A stretch of DNA of 60,497 bases from Planctomycetota bacterium (GCA_020848735.1 JADLHO010000030.1:1-60497); one strand, 5' to 3'. Shown: positions 50,692 through 60,114, counted from the stretch's first letter. Numbers and translations are program-made. Notes: generated by a model from the sequence alone, not told the origin.

Positions 50692-52923
50692 TCAGCGCAG
50701 CGTCACGTCGAGCGTGTCGCTGAGCCGCACGAGTCCGAGACACGCGGGATTGCCCGTATCGAAGCCCTGGATGGCGACGGTGCCGCCGACGAGCGCGGCA
50801 TCGCTCGGGACCTGCAGCGTGGTCGCCGCGAGCTGGATCACCGCGCCGTCCGCACCGAGGACGCAGGGGTTGCAGCCGGCGAGGGCGATGCTCACCGGCA
50901 GGCCGATGAAGAAGCCGCCGAGGCCGCTGCGGTTGGTGAGCGCGATCGAGAGGGGATACCCGATCGCGGGCACGCCGCTCGCGGTGATCGTGAGTCCGCC
51001 GCAGCCCGTGGCGCGCGTGACCACGCCGCCGGTCGCGCGCAGGGCGTCGTAGAGGCGACCCTGCACGGCGAAGCCCGACGCGGAGCTCTGGTTCCAGAGC
51101 ACCGCGCAACGCGCGGCGTCGGCGCCGTTCACGGCGTAGGCGATGGCCGGGGCCGTCTCCGAGTCGGTGCTGCTCGCGACCAAGGCCGAGTCCTGGACGA
51201 CCAGCGAGGTCGAGCCGCCGCTTCGGAGCACGGCGACCGTCATCGCGCGGATGTCGGGATCGCCGGCGTTCCAGTCGTTCTGGTAGGCGACCGCGAAGCG
51301 ATGCCGGTCCGTGCTCACGCGCGGGCGGCGTTGATCCCGCGCGAGGTGCGCGGCATCGAGTCCCTCGAGGGCGGTGAGGTTCGTGGGGGGGACGACCAGG
51401 CTGCCGTCGGTGGCGAGCAGCGCTCCATGGATGTCCAGGCCCGCGACCCCGGCGACTTCGAAGACGAGGAGGGTGTGACCGGGACCCGCGGATCCGGGGA
51501 TCGGCATCGACACCGCGCAGGCGCCCTCGGCAGGGACCGCACCCAGATCGTGGCGGCCGAAGTAGCTGGCGTTGCCGTCGGTGCCCATCACGGTCTTCAG
51601 TCGAGTGACGGCACCCACCTGGCTGTGGTAGGCGACCAGGTAGTCGAAGTTCCGGACGCTGCTCTCGGTGGCCTCGAGGATCGCCGGCCTCGTCGCGTCC
51701 TCCCCGACCACGGAGAGCTGCAGCGGGCCCGCGACGTGGAACCAGCCGTCCTGGCGGAGCTGCCGGCAGATCACGCGCCTCGACCCGAGGCCGCTGTCGT
51801 TCTCCCAGACGATGGTCCAGAAGTTCGGGCTCCCATTCGCGGTGTCCCCGGCGACATCCGGTCGCAGGTTGTTCCCCGACCAGACGGTGTTGGGGCCACT
51901 GCGCTCGATGTCGAACTCGGCGCCGACGCTGAAGCTGGGGCCACCCTGCACGATGCGCCCGACGATCCACTCGTCGGTGCCGCTGCCCTTGCGCGAGGCG
52001 ACCACGAGGAAACGGTCGAAGTGCTGCAGGCCGCCGACGCGGCAGTCGCGCAGGCTGGCCGTGCTGCTGTCGATCGTCAGCGTCGTGCCTCCGAGCAGCG
52101 CGGCATCGAGCGGGCGAGCGAAGATGTCGCTGTCGGTGGCGCTGAAGACGCGCTCCCAGACCGCGAGCCAGGTCGCGAGCGAGGAATCCCAGGCGAGGTC
52201 CACCGAGCGGGTGATGCGCGTGGAGCTGGTCGACGAGATCGTGCCGATCGCAGGGTCGACGAGGAGCGGCAGGGCCGCGCGCTCGACATAGGTCTTCGGC
52301 ACCTCGATGCGGATCGCGTGGCCGTCCCAGCGCGTGTCGAGCTCGAGCCGTTCGCCCTTCGCGTCGATCGCGAGGGCACGGCCATAGCCGACGCTGCCGA
52401 GCGCGTGCGTGAAGCGGATCCCCGCGGGCGTCGTGCGGGCGTCGAACTCGCTCTCGACATCGACGACGAGTTCGAGGGCGCCGCGCGCGGGGAGCGCGGT
52501 GAAGACGAAGCGCTGCTCGATGACCTCGGCGCGCACGAGGTACTGCTCGACGCAGGCGCCGCGCGCGAACTCGATCGTGTCGCCGTGACGCGACGGCTTG
52601 GGAGAGTCGAGCTCGAGCTCGCGGTCCGAGACGCGGGCGTGACGGAGCACGAACGCGAGCGGGAGGTTGCGCGGCGCATCCGAGCCGAGGAAGGGGATGA
52701 AACGCGCGCCGCCGCGATCGAACTCGGCCTTGTAGGTCTCGGCCGCGACCAGGATCGCGCCGTCCTGCGCCCGATCGAAGACGGGCTCGAGGAGCGCCTG
52801 GTAGTCCCTTGCCTCGGGACTCGGCGGCTTGGGTGCCGGGTCCTGGGCGGACATCGCCGCGGCGCCGGCGAGGCTGAGGAGGAGCGGCAGGACGGGATGC
52901 GGGCGGCGGTGATCGACGGACAT
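50692..52923 (-). CDS. Large secreted protein with Planctomycetota-type C-terminal module
   Basis: 743 residues. A signal peptide (about 1-26, ending MSAQ) is followed by beta-rich repeats that look like propeller or lectin-like blades, such as DLAWDSSLATWLAVWERVF and SSVRNFDYLVAYHS. The last 100 residues form a separate module. It starts at GCGGLTITASGVPAIGYPL, has AGCNPC in the middle, and ends with IQGFDTG and SDTLDVTLR. The FG-GAP protein at 58534 has a comparable end. It may be a sorting or surface-attachment module. No catalytic site is evident. Confidence 0.65.
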   Translation of the reverse strand: MSVDHRRPHPVLPLLLSLAGAAAMSAQDPAPKPPSPEARDYQALLEPVFDRAQDGAILVAAETYKAEFDRGGARFIPFLGSDAPRNLPLAFVLRHARVSDRELELDSPKPSRHGDTIEFARGACVEQYLVRAEVIEQRFVFTALPARGALELVVDVESEFDARTTPAGIRFTHALGSVGYGRALAIDAKGERLELDTRWDGHAIRIEVPKTYVERAALPLLVDPAIGTISSTSSTRITRSVDLAWDSSLATWLAVWERVFSATDSDIFARPLDAALLGGTTLTIDSSTASLRDCRVGGLQHFDRFLVVASRKGSGTDEWIVGRIVQGGPSFSVGAEFDIERSGPNTVWSGNNLRPDVAGDTANGSPNFWTIVWENDSGLGSRRVICRQLRQDGWFHVAGPLQLSVVGEDATRPAILEATESSVRNFDYLVAYHSQVGAVTRLKTVMGTDGNASYFGRHDLGAVPAEGACAVSMPIPGSAGPGHTLLVFEVAGVAGLDIHGALLATDGSLVVPPTNLTALEGLDAAHLARDQRRPRVSTDRHRFAVAYQNDWNAGDPDIRAMTVAVLRSGGSTSLVVQDSALVASSTDSETAPAIAYAVNGADAARCAVLWNQSSASGFAVQGRLYDALRATGGVVTRATGCGGLTITASGVPAIGYPLSIALTNRSGLGGFFIGLPVSIALAGCNPCVLGADGAVIQLAATTLQVPSDAALVGGTVAIQGFDTGNPACLGLVRLSDTLDVTLR

Positions 52924-52971
52924 GGCGGGCGGAGGACCTTTCCCCTGGTCATCCGGGCCGCGTGCCCGGCG

Positions 52972-53916
52972 TTACTTCGGGCCCGCCGCGAGGCCGATCA
53001 TGCGCATCACGAAACGGCGGTCCGGTTCCGCGAGACGGCAGCCCGCCGCCGCGACCACGCCCGCCGTCATGGCGAGCGCTCCGACCGGCGGGACGACGTC
53101 GATCCGGACCTCCAGCAGCGGACGGCCATGGCTCAATACCACCGGGAACTGGATCGCGTGCTCGCCGAGCCGCAATCCCGCGATCGGCTGGTCGACGGGC
53201 CTCGCCCGGCGGATCTGTCCCTCGAGCGTGAGCGACGCGAAGAGCAGGCCGGTGAGCTCGAGGAGGTCGGGCCACACGTGCAGTCCGGTGACGGTGCTGC
53301 GGAGGGCATCGTTGTCGAAGAGTCCGTCGTAGAGCTGCCGCAGGATCGCGTGCGCCCAGTCCGGGTCGCGCATGAACAGCGGCAGACGGGCGCGGCGCGA
53401 GGCCAGCGTGCCCATGCGCCGCTCCGGGAGCCCGGTCGCGGCCCGGACGAACGCGAAGAGCCCGAGCTCGTGGACCGTCCGTGCCAGCTCGCTCTCCGCG
53501 CGCTCGAGCTCGCGGCCCTGCGCGTCGTAGCGCGTGACGCGCACGGTCGCGAACGCCGTGTCGAGCGGTCGCCGCGGCGCGTCCTGCCCGGGTTGCACGA
53601 GCTCGATGCGTCGCTTGTCTTCCGTGGGTTCGCGGACCGTCTCGAGGGCGACATAGCTGCGCTCGTGGGCCCCGTCCTCGAACGAGTCGATGCAGAACAG
53701 CAGGCGATCGCCGACGCGGAAGCTCGCCGCGTCGAGCTCGTCCGGGAAGCCCGCGCCGAGTCGCGCCTCGACCGCGGGATCGCCGGGCAGCAGCTCGCGG
53801 GTCCCCAGGGCCTTGCGGACTTGCTCGATCTGCGCGGCGATCTCCGCATCGCTCCGGGGTGCCGTGCCACACGCGGCGAGCGCGAGCAGCAGCGCGAGTC
53901 TCAGAAGATGGACCAT
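52972..53916 (-). CDS. Predicted lipoprotein, unknown function
   Basis: 314 residues. The signal helix LLRLALLLALAACG gives a clear lipobox (LAAC). The mature part alternates helices and beta strands: FRVGDRLLFCIDSFEDG, YVALETVREPTEDK and LHVWPDLLELTGLLFASL. No known domain was recognised. The start overlaps the glutaminase stop by 16 bases, so both belong to one transcript and probably to one function at the cell envelope. Confidence 0.65.
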   Translation of the reverse strand: MVHLLRLALLLALAACGTAPRSDAEIAAQIEQVRKALGTRELLPGDPAVEARLGAGFPDELDAASFRVGDRLLFCIDSFEDGAHERSYVALETVREPTEDKRRIELVQPGQDAPRRPLDTAFATVRVTRYDAQGRELERAESELARTVHELGLFAFVRAATGLPERRMGTLASRRARLPLFMRDPDWAHAILRQLYDGLFDNDALRSTVTGLHVWPDLLELTGLLFASLTLEGQIRRARPVDQPIAGLRLGEHAIQFPVVLSHGRPLLEVRIDVVPPVGALAMTAGVVAAAGCRLAEPDRRFVMRMIGLAAGPK

Positions 53917-54818
53917 CCAGTGTGCGTCGTGAAGCGTTCGAGGGCGAAGCTGCCCGCGAGCGAGTTGCCCTTCGGGTCCAGGGGCGGCGACCAGACCGCG
54001 ATCGCGAGGCGCTCGGGGATCACCGCGACGATGCCGCCACCCACGCCGCTCTTGGCCGGCAAGCCGACCTCGTAGGCGAAGTCGCCGGCGGCGTCGTAGG
54101 TGCCGCAGGTCAGCATCAGCGCGTTGACGCGTTTGCACTGCGAGGGAGTCAGCACGCGCTCGCCGGTGCGCGGACAGACGCCGCGGTTCGCGAGGAAGAG
54201 GGCGCTGCGCGCGAGCTCGACGCAGTTCATCGCGATGCTGCACTGCGCGAAGTAGAACGCGAGGACGGCGTCGATCCCGTGCGTGAGGTTGCCAAAGCTG
54301 CGCAGGAAGTTCGCGAGCGCGGCATTCCGGAAGCCGGTGGCGCGCTCCGAGTCGAGGACCTCCCGGTCGACGTCGATCGTGCCGCTGCCCGCCCGCTCGC
54401 GGATGAAGGCCAGGAGCTCGTCGAAGGCGGCCTCGCGTGCGCCGAGCAGCACGTCGGCGACCACGAGCGCGCCCGCATTGAGGAAGGGATTGCGCGGGAT
54501 GCCGCGCTCGACCTCGAGCTGGACGAGCGAGTTGAACGCGGTACCCGACGGCTCGCGACCGACCCGCAGGAAGATGCCCTCGCCGATCGCCCGCAGGGCC
54601 TGCGTGACGGAGAAGAGCTTCGCGATCGACTGGATCGAGAAGCGCTCGTGCGCGTCCCCGCTCGCGTGCACGGAGCCGTCGAGCTCGACCACCGCGATGC
54701 CGAAGCGATCGGCCGGCACGCGCGCGAGCGCCGGGATGTAGCGCGCGACCGTGCCCCGTGCGGCCTGCGGCCGCGCCTCGGCGACGATCGCCTCGAGCAG
54801 GCCCGCGAGCGCGCTCAT
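53901..54818 (-). CDS. glsA: Glutaminase
   Basis: 305 residues. The serine-dependent glutaminase motifs are complete: S64-x-x-K67 in FSIQSIAKLFS, the GREPSGTAFNSL loop, GIPRNPFLNAGA, a tyrosine in AFYFAQCSIAMN, and KSGVGGGIVAVIP at the end. The enzyme converts glutamine to glutamate and ammonia in the cytoplasm. The start (54818) overlaps the stop of the serine hydrolase (ATGA). An odd context for glutaminase: it sits between two predicted lipoproteins. Confidence 0.93.
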   Translation of the reverse strand: MSALAGLLEAIVAEARPQAARGTVARYIPALARVPADRFGIAVVELDGSVHASGDAHERFSIQSIAKLFSVTQALRAIGEGIFLRVGREPSGTAFNSLVQLEVERGIPRNPFLNAGALVVADVLLGAREAAFDELLAFIRERAGSGTIDVDREVLDSERATGFRNAALANFLRSFGNLTHGIDAVLAFYFAQCSIAMNCVELARSALFLANRGVCPRTGERVLTPSQCKRVNALMLTCGTYDAAGDFAYEVGLPAKSGVGGGIVAVIPERLAIAVWSPPLDPKGNSLAGSFALERFTTHTGWSIF

Positions 54819-55753
54819 CGCGGCGCGGCAACCACGGCCGTCAGCATCGCGTCGCGCAGCGCCAGCGCGAGACGACCGAGCTCCTGCCCCGTCTCCGCCG
54901 CCGAGCCCCGCGCCGGCGGGTCCTGCGCGAGCATCACGACGTAGATCAGCGGGGCAGCGCCCGCGTTCGGGAACGCGCCGGTCTCGACGCGCGTGATCGG
55001 CGCGCTGTCGAGAGCCCCGCTCTTGTGCAGATGCTCGCCGAACTGCGCGTGGTCGGAACCGCGCAGCACCGCGCGGATCGCCGCGTGCGTGTCGTCGTCG
55101 AGTCCGGCGAGCGAGGCCTGGAGCAGGCGCTGGAACGGGGCGGCGAGACCGCGAGCGCTGGCCTCGTTGTCGCCGCTCTCGCGGCGGGCCAGCATGTAGC
55201 GCCGCACGACGAGCGATGCGAAGTCCGGATCGCGCGCATGGATCCGCGCCGTGAGCGCGGCCGGCCCGCCGAGCAACGCGGTCACGAGGTTGGCCGCGGC
55301 GTTGTAGACGCCGTTGCTCACGCCGTCGCCGCGGATCATCGCGCGCCCGACCTCGCGCACGCTCGCGTGCGCGAGATCGCGCGTGATCTCCGCGCGCAGC
55401 GGTGCGGCGAAGTGGGCGAAGGCCGGATGCGTCGGATCGGCGCAGAGCGGCGCGAAGCCCGCGGGTCGGGCGTCGAGTCCGCCCGCGTGCGCCGCGAAGA
55501 ACTCGATGAGGAAGGCGGTCTTGATCGCGCTCGCGACGGGCAGCGTCTGCCCGGCTTCGCGCTCGTAGAGAACGTGCTCCGGCTCGCCGAGCCAGAGCCC
55601 GACGCGGAGGGTCGCGCCATGCGGTGCGAGCAGGCGCGCGAGCTCGCGGTCGAGGGCGTCCCGATCGACGCGGTGGGCTGCCGGCGGCGCCGCGCACGCG
55701 GCGAGCCACAGGCTCGCGACCGTCGCGAGCCACGGGATCGGTGTGCGTCTCAC
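54815..55753 (-). CDS. Class-A beta-lactamase-like serine hydrolase lipoprotein
   Basis: 312 residues from a GTG that overlaps the RF3 stop (GTGA). Residues 10-20 form a signal helix ending LAAC, a lipobox. The active-site motif is S75-A-I-K78 in LPVASAIKTAFLIEFF. A VSNGVYNAAANL block is at the SxN position and HKSGALDS at the K(S/T)G position, followed by a strand with IYVVMLAQDP. The fold is that of class A beta-lactamases and D,D-peptidases. Whether it hydrolyses beta-lactams, peptidoglycan or esters cannot be decided. The Glu166-containing omega loop was not clearly identified. Confidence 0.75.
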   Translation of the reverse strand: MRRTPIPWLATVASLWLAACAAPPAAHRVDRDALDRELARLLAPHGATLRVGLWLGEPEHVLYEREAGQTLPVASAIKTAFLIEFFAAHAGGLDARPAGFAPLCADPTHPAFAHFAAPLRAEITRDLAHASVREVGRAMIRGDGVSNGVYNAAANLVTALLGGPAALTARIHARDPDFASLVVRRYMLARRESGDNEASARGLAAPFQRLLQASLAGLDDDTHAAIRAVLRGSDHAQFGEHLHKSGALDSAPITRVETGAFPNAGAAPLIYVVMLAQDPPARGSAAETGQELGRLALALRDAMLTAVVAAPR

Positions 55754-57348
55754 GCCTTCGTCTCCTCGGCGGGTGGCGTCGCGAGCAGCTCGAGGCCCTT
55801 GTAGCGCTCGAGCGCGTACTCGATCTCGAAGTCGCTGCTGAAGAGGGCGACGGGTCGGCCGGACTCGTCGAGCACGACCATCGGCAGGACCTCGAGGAGC
55901 TCCTCGGTGACGTGGTGCATCCAGCGGGCGCGCGTGTACGGCTTGCGCTGCATGTGGATCTGCACGTTGTATTCGTTCTCGAGCCGCCACTGGAACACCT
56001 CGAGCTGCAGCTCGCCGACGGCGCCGAGCACCGGCTCGCGCGGACCCGTGCGCGGCCAGAAGACCTGCACGACGCCCTCCTCGCCGAGCTGCGCGAGGCC
56101 CTTGCTGAAGCCCTTGTACATCGAGGGCTCCTTCGCGCGGACCTGCGCGTAGATCTCGGGCGAGAAGCGCGGGAAGTTGCGCACCTGCACCTTCGGGCCG
56201 GCGGACACGACGTCGCCGACGCGGAAGAGCCCCGGGTTGATGAGGCCGATGACGTCGCCTGGCCAGGCCTCCTCGATGGTCACGCGCTCCTGGCCGAAGA
56301 ACCGATGTGGGTGCGACATGCGCACGCCGCGCCCGAGCCGCACATGGTTCGCCTCCATCCCGCGCTCGAAGTGGCCGGAGGTGACGCGCAGGAACGCGAT
56401 GCGATCGCGGTGCTGCTTGTCCATGTTCGCGGCGATCTTGTAGACGAAGCCCGTGAAGAACGGCGCGGTGGGCGGGATCTCGCCGTCGATCGTCTGCAGC
56501 GGGCCCGGGCAGGGGCAGAGTTCGATGAAGCGCCGCAGGATGTTCTCGACGCCGAAGTTGGTGAGCGCCGAGGCGAAGAACATCGGCGACTGCCGGCCTG
56601 CCCGGAACAGGGTCTCGTCGAAGGGGTCGACGGCGGTCTCCACGAGCCCCAGCGACTCGACGAGCTGCGCGTGTGCCGCATCGCCGAGGCGCTCCTGCAG
56701 CATCGGATCGTCCGGACCGGTGACGCGCACGCCGGCCTTGTGCGCGTTGTGCGCGGTGCGGTCGAAGACGTGCACCTCCTTGGTCGCGAGCTCGTACACG
56801 CCGAGGAAGTCCTCGCCCGAGCCGATCGGCCAGGTCAGCGGCACGACCGTGATGCCGAGCACCTTCTCGACCTCGTCCATCAGGTCGAGCGGGGACCGCG
56901 AGGGGCGGTCCATCTTGTTCACGACGGTCACGATCGGGATGCCGCGGTCGCGGCAGACCTTGAAGAGCTTGATCGTCTGCGGCTCGACGCCCTTGGCGCC
57001 GTCGATCAGCATCAACGCCGAGTCGGCGGCGACGAGGGTGCGGTAGGTGTCCTCGCTGAAGTCCTGGTGCCCGGGCGTGTCGAGGAGGTTGATGCAGTGC
57101 CCGAAGTACTCGAACTGCAGCGCCGAGCTCGTGATCGAGATGCCGCGCTTCTGCTCGAGCTCCATCCAGTCGGAGGTCGCATGGCTGCCGCTGCCCTTCG
57201 CCTTCACCGAGCCCGCCTTCTGGATCGCACCGCCGTAGAGCAGCAGCTTCTCGGTCAGGGTCGTCTTGCCGGCGTCGGGGTGGCTGATGATCGCGAAGGT
57301 GCGGCGACGGGCGACCTGGCGGGCGAGTTCGGCGGGGGTGGCGGTCAT
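55750..57348 (-). CDS. prfC: Peptide chain release factor 3
   Basis: 532 residues, normal length. G1 is ISHPDAGKTTLTEKLL. The RF3 marker FEYFGHCINLLDTPGHQDF holds G3, G2 includes ISITSSALQFEY, and G4 is VNKMDRPS. The C-terminal RF3 domain shows GVRMSHPHRFFGQERVTIEE and VGELQLEVFQWRLENEYNV. The GTPase recycles RF1/RF2 from ribosomes. The gene is found in the middle of an envelope-related run; it starts 74 bases after the VanZ-like gene, so an internal promoter is possible. Confidence 0.95.
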   Translation of the reverse strand: MTATPAELARQVARRRTFAIISHPDAGKTTLTEKLLLYGGAIQKAGSVKAKGSGSHATSDWMELEQKRGISITSSALQFEYFGHCINLLDTPGHQDFSEDTYRTLVAADSALMLIDGAKGVEPQTIKLFKVCRDRGIPIVTVVNKMDRPSRSPLDLMDEVEKVLGITVVPLTWPIGSGEDFLGVYELATKEVHVFDRTAHNAHKAGVRVTGPDDPMLQERLGDAAHAQLVESLGLVETAVDPFDETLFRAGRQSPMFFASALTNFGVENILRRFIELCPCPGPLQTIDGEIPPTAPFFTGFVYKIAANMDKQHRDRIAFLRVTSGHFERGMEANHVRLGRGVRMSHPHRFFGQERVTIEEAWPGDVIGLINPGLFRVGDVVSAGPKVQVRNFPRFSPEIYAQVRAKEPSMYKGFSKGLAQLGEEGVVQVFWPRTGPREPVLGAVGELQLEVFQWRLENEYNVQIHMQRKPYTRARWMHHVTEELLEVLPMVVLDESGRPVALFSSDFEIEYALERYKGLELLATPPAEETKA

Positions 57349-57422
57349 GCGGCGTGCGGGGGGCGGAGCATGATAGGGAGCACCGCCTCGGATGCGCGCG
57401 TTCGACCGAGGGTCCCGTGAAC

Positions 57423-58562
57423 TCAGCGCGCGTCGGGCTCCGCACGCGCGGCCGCGGCCGCGAGTTCGCCGCGCTCGGCGCGCGTCGTCGCGCGCAGCGC
57501 GAGCAGACCGAGACCGAGGACGCAGCCGAGCCAGGCGACGAAGAGGTCGAGCCAGGCGAAGACGCGGCCGCCGAAGAGGATCTGCCCGAACTCGGTGAGC
57601 GCCGCGAGGGCGGCGCCGGCGCCGAGCGCGCGGAGCCGGTGGGAGGCGAGGCGGCGGCGCGCGAAGGTCCGACCGAAGACGGCGACGAGGATCGCGAACC
57701 AGAGCGCGCCGAGCACGAGGAACTCGGTGGGAGTCGCGGTGGAGCGCGGCCGCTGGGCGCGAATGCTCTCCGGCACGCGCCAGTAGCGGGGCGGCGTGAT
57801 GGCGCGCTCGCTGGCGAGGAGATCGACGCTCTCTGCTCCCAGGCGGAGCGCGGCGCGGCGGATCGTGCCGCAGAACGGGGCATCGCCGTAGACGTCGTTG
57901 CCGAGGATGACGCGGAGCGCGCGTGCGTCCGGCGAGTGCCAGCGTTGCATCGTCCAGCTGAACTCGGGGTAGGGTCTCGCTCCATCGGAGCGGAGGAACT
58001 CGAGCGGTTCGCGTCGCAGTCCCATCTCGCCCGTTGGATTGAGGCCGATCCGACAGGAGCTCGTCATTCCCACGTCGAGCGCATCCTCGACTCGCAGCGG
58101 AGTGCTGCCGCGTCGTCGCTCTGGCCGACCCAGCTCGAGGCAGGTCCTCGTGGCGCTCAGGGCCAGCCGCGCGGAGGCGTCTGAACCGGGCACGAGTGCC
58201 AGCAGGCACGCGCACTCGGCGCGGCGCTCGACGTGGAACTCGAGCTCGATCTCGAAGGGCTCGCCGCGCGCCAGGGCCGCGGCGAAGCGCTCGTCCAGGT
58301 CCACGTCGACGCGGCCGGGCTCGGCGAAGCGGATCGCGTCGCCCTCGCGCCGCGCCCCGTTGGCGAGCCAGCGCGGCGGGTCCCACTCGAAGGGATGGAG
58401 CGAGCCGACGATCGTCAGCAGGGTGAGGAGCAGGGCCAGGCCGCGCACGCGCGCGTCGCAGCGCCGTCGTCGACGCACGATGCGCTGACGGCGCAGGGCG
58501 CGCGTGCGGTCGGCCTCGTGCTGTTCCGCGTCCTCAGGATCCGATCCGCGCCCAGACTCCAT
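57423..58562 (-). CDS. LamG-like / VanZ-like membrane protein
   Basis: 379 residues. A membrane helix (about 41-56) is followed by a soluble beta-sandwich at about 75-260 with a LamG/concanavalin-like ring, for example FEIELEFHVERRAE. Membrane helices at about 285-305, 315-330 and 340-365 contain the VanZ-type signature LTEFGQILFGGRVFAWLDLF. VanZ proteins are linked to glycopeptide tolerance and envelope functions, but the fused sugar-binding-like domain suggests envelope glycan recognition. The 5' end is Arg-rich, so the true start may be further in. It overlaps the FG-GAP gene by 29 bases. Confidence 0.65.
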   Translation of the reverse strand: MESGRGSDPEDAEQHEADRTRALRRQRIVRRRRRCDARVRGLALLLTLLTIVGSLHPFEWDPPRWLANGARREGDAIRFAEPGRVDVDLDERFAAALARGEPFEIELEFHVERRAECACLLALVPGSDASARLALSATRTCLELGRPERRRGSTPLRVEDALDVGMTSSCRIGLNPTGEMGLRREPLEFLRSDGARPYPEFSWTMQRWHSPDARALRVILGNDVYGDAPFCGTIRRAALRLGAESVDLLASERAITPPRYWRVPESIRAQRPRSTATPTEFLVLGALWFAILVAVFGRTFARRRLASHRLRALGAGAALAALTEFGQILFGGRVFAWLDLFVAWLGCVLGLGLLALRATTRAERGELAAAAARAEPDAR

Positions 58563-60114
58563 TGCTCAGGTCGAAGCCGAGAGGCCCGCCGGTCGGGAGG
58601 AAGAAGGCCTGCAGGGCGAGGTCGAGGCCGGCGAACTGCGGGATCGGCGGGATCGGCAGCGGGAGCGAGTAGCTGGCGGCGCCGCCGAGGTTCGCGAGCT
58701 GCGCCCAGGCGCTGAGGTCGAAGGCGAGATCGCAGCCCACGGCACCCAGGTTGGTGGTGCTGCGCGGTGCGGCGCTGAGGACGAGCAGGCCGGGAGCCTG
58801 GACCGGTGCGTCGCGCAGCACGACCTGCGCGGTCGTGCCGAGGATCGGCCGCGAGATGCCGAGCTGTGGCAGGAAGGGGCCGGCCCCGCAGCCGCTGCCC
58901 ACGGGTCTCGAACTCGCGAGGAAGCGCGTATCGAACACGAAGCACTGACCGCTCCGACCGAGGACCCAGGGATTGCCGAGCGCGAGCTCCGCGAAGCCAT
59001 TGCCATCGGCATCGCCGAGGCGCACGAGCGCGTCTCTTCCGGCGCTCAGCGGAGCGAATTGCGAGCTCGGGGCCCAGTAGCCCCGCAGCGTGCGCGTGCG
59101 ACCGGAGAGGACCTCGAGTTCGGCTCCGATCCCTGTGCTCCCGATCAGCACCACGTCGTCGTGGCCATCGGCATCGAGGTCGCCGGCACCCGCCAGACTC
59201 ATCGCGCCGAGCGTCGCGAACGGTGAGCGGATGATGCTGTCGAGCAGCGCGCCGTGGAGCGGCGAGACGACGTAGAGCACGCCGCGGCTGTTCGAGACCG
59301 AGGCCGAGTCGTCGCCGAGCAGCAGCTCCACGACGCCGTTCCCGTCGAGATCGGCGAAGCCCACGGCCCCGCGGCCGAGGTCGGGGCTCGAACCCGCCGG
59401 TGCGGGGATCACGCGCGTCGTCGGGACCGGGAACGGGTCGAGCACCCGGACGAACCGACCGCTCGAGCACAGCAGGAGCTCGGCGTGACCATCGGCGTCG
59501 AGATCGGGCAGAACGCGCAGCGTCGCCGAGGAAGGCTCCGCAGCGGAGTCCGAGAAGGAGCCGAGCGAGAGTCCGTTCGCGCCGCTGATGAGTTCGACCG
59601 ACAGGGAGCCGGCAACGGCGACGTCGCCGCGGCCATCGCCGTTCACGTCACCCACTGGACAAAGCGCCGAGCCGAACTCGCTCTGCGTCAGCCCCGGCAC
59701 CAGCAGGAGCGGCGCACCGTTCGCGCCCGAGAAGAAGAAGAGCATGCCGGCCACGCCGGGACCGTTGATCAACCTGCCGCTGATCACGATGTCGCGGATT
59801 CCGTCACCGTTGCAGTCGTCGATGCCGGCGGCGTCGGTGCCGAAGGTCGAGTTGTTGACGGCGATGGAGAAGGTCCTGAGCACCGCGCCCGTGCGTCCGG
59901 AGAGCAGGAGGACGCGGCCGCGGCCTGCGTTGTGGTACGGCGCCGTCACCAGCACGTCGTCCGCGCCGTCGCCGTCGACGTCGCCGGCCGCTCTCACCTT
60001 GGTCCCGAGACCCTCGCCGCTCGAAGCGCTTTCGCGCGACCAGACCACGCGTTGGGGTGAGAGCTCGGCGGAGCCGAGGAGGGCCGAGAGGATGACGAGT
60101 ACGGTGCGTTGCAT
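58534..60114 (-). CDS. Secreted FG-GAP repeat protein
   Basis: 526 residues. The signal peptide MQRTVLVILSALLGSAELS precedes FG-GAP/integrin-alpha-like blades with calcium-binding loops: AAGDVDGDGADDVLVTAPY, DCNGDGIRDIVIS, CPVGDVNGDGRGDVAVAG, LPDLDADGHAELLL, FADLDGNGVVELLLGDD and AGDLDADGHDDVVLIG. They form a beta-propeller, typical of surface or extracellular proteins. The last 110 residues are a separate module from GCGAGPFLPQLG to GFDLSNGVWARIGS, like the end of the protein at 50692. Start at 60114 because the upstream frame is Arg-rich. Confidence 0.82.
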   Translation of the reverse strand: MQRTVLVILSALLGSAELSPQRVVWSRESASSGEGLGTKVRAAGDVDGDGADDVLVTAPYHNAGRGRVLLLSGRTGAVLRTFSIAVNNSTFGTDAAGIDDCNGDGIRDIVISGRLINGPGVAGMLFFFSGANGAPLLLVPGLTQSEFGSALCPVGDVNGDGRGDVAVAGSLSVELISGANGLSLGSFSDSAAEPSSATLRVLPDLDADGHAELLLCSSGRFVRVLDPFPVPTTRVIPAPAGSSPDLGRGAVGFADLDGNGVVELLLGDDSASVSNSRGVLYVVSPLHGALLDSIIRSPFATLGAMSLAGAGDLDADGHDDVVLIGSTGIGAELEVLSGRTRTLRGYWAPSSQFAPLSAGRDALVRLGDADGNGFAELALGNPWVLGRSGQCFVFDTRFLASSRPVGSGCGAGPFLPQLGISRPILGTTAQVVLRDAPVQAPGLLVLSAAPRSTTNLGAVGCDLAFDLSAWAQLANLGGAASYSLPLPIPPIPQFAGLDLALQAFFLPTGGPLGFDLSNGVWARIGS

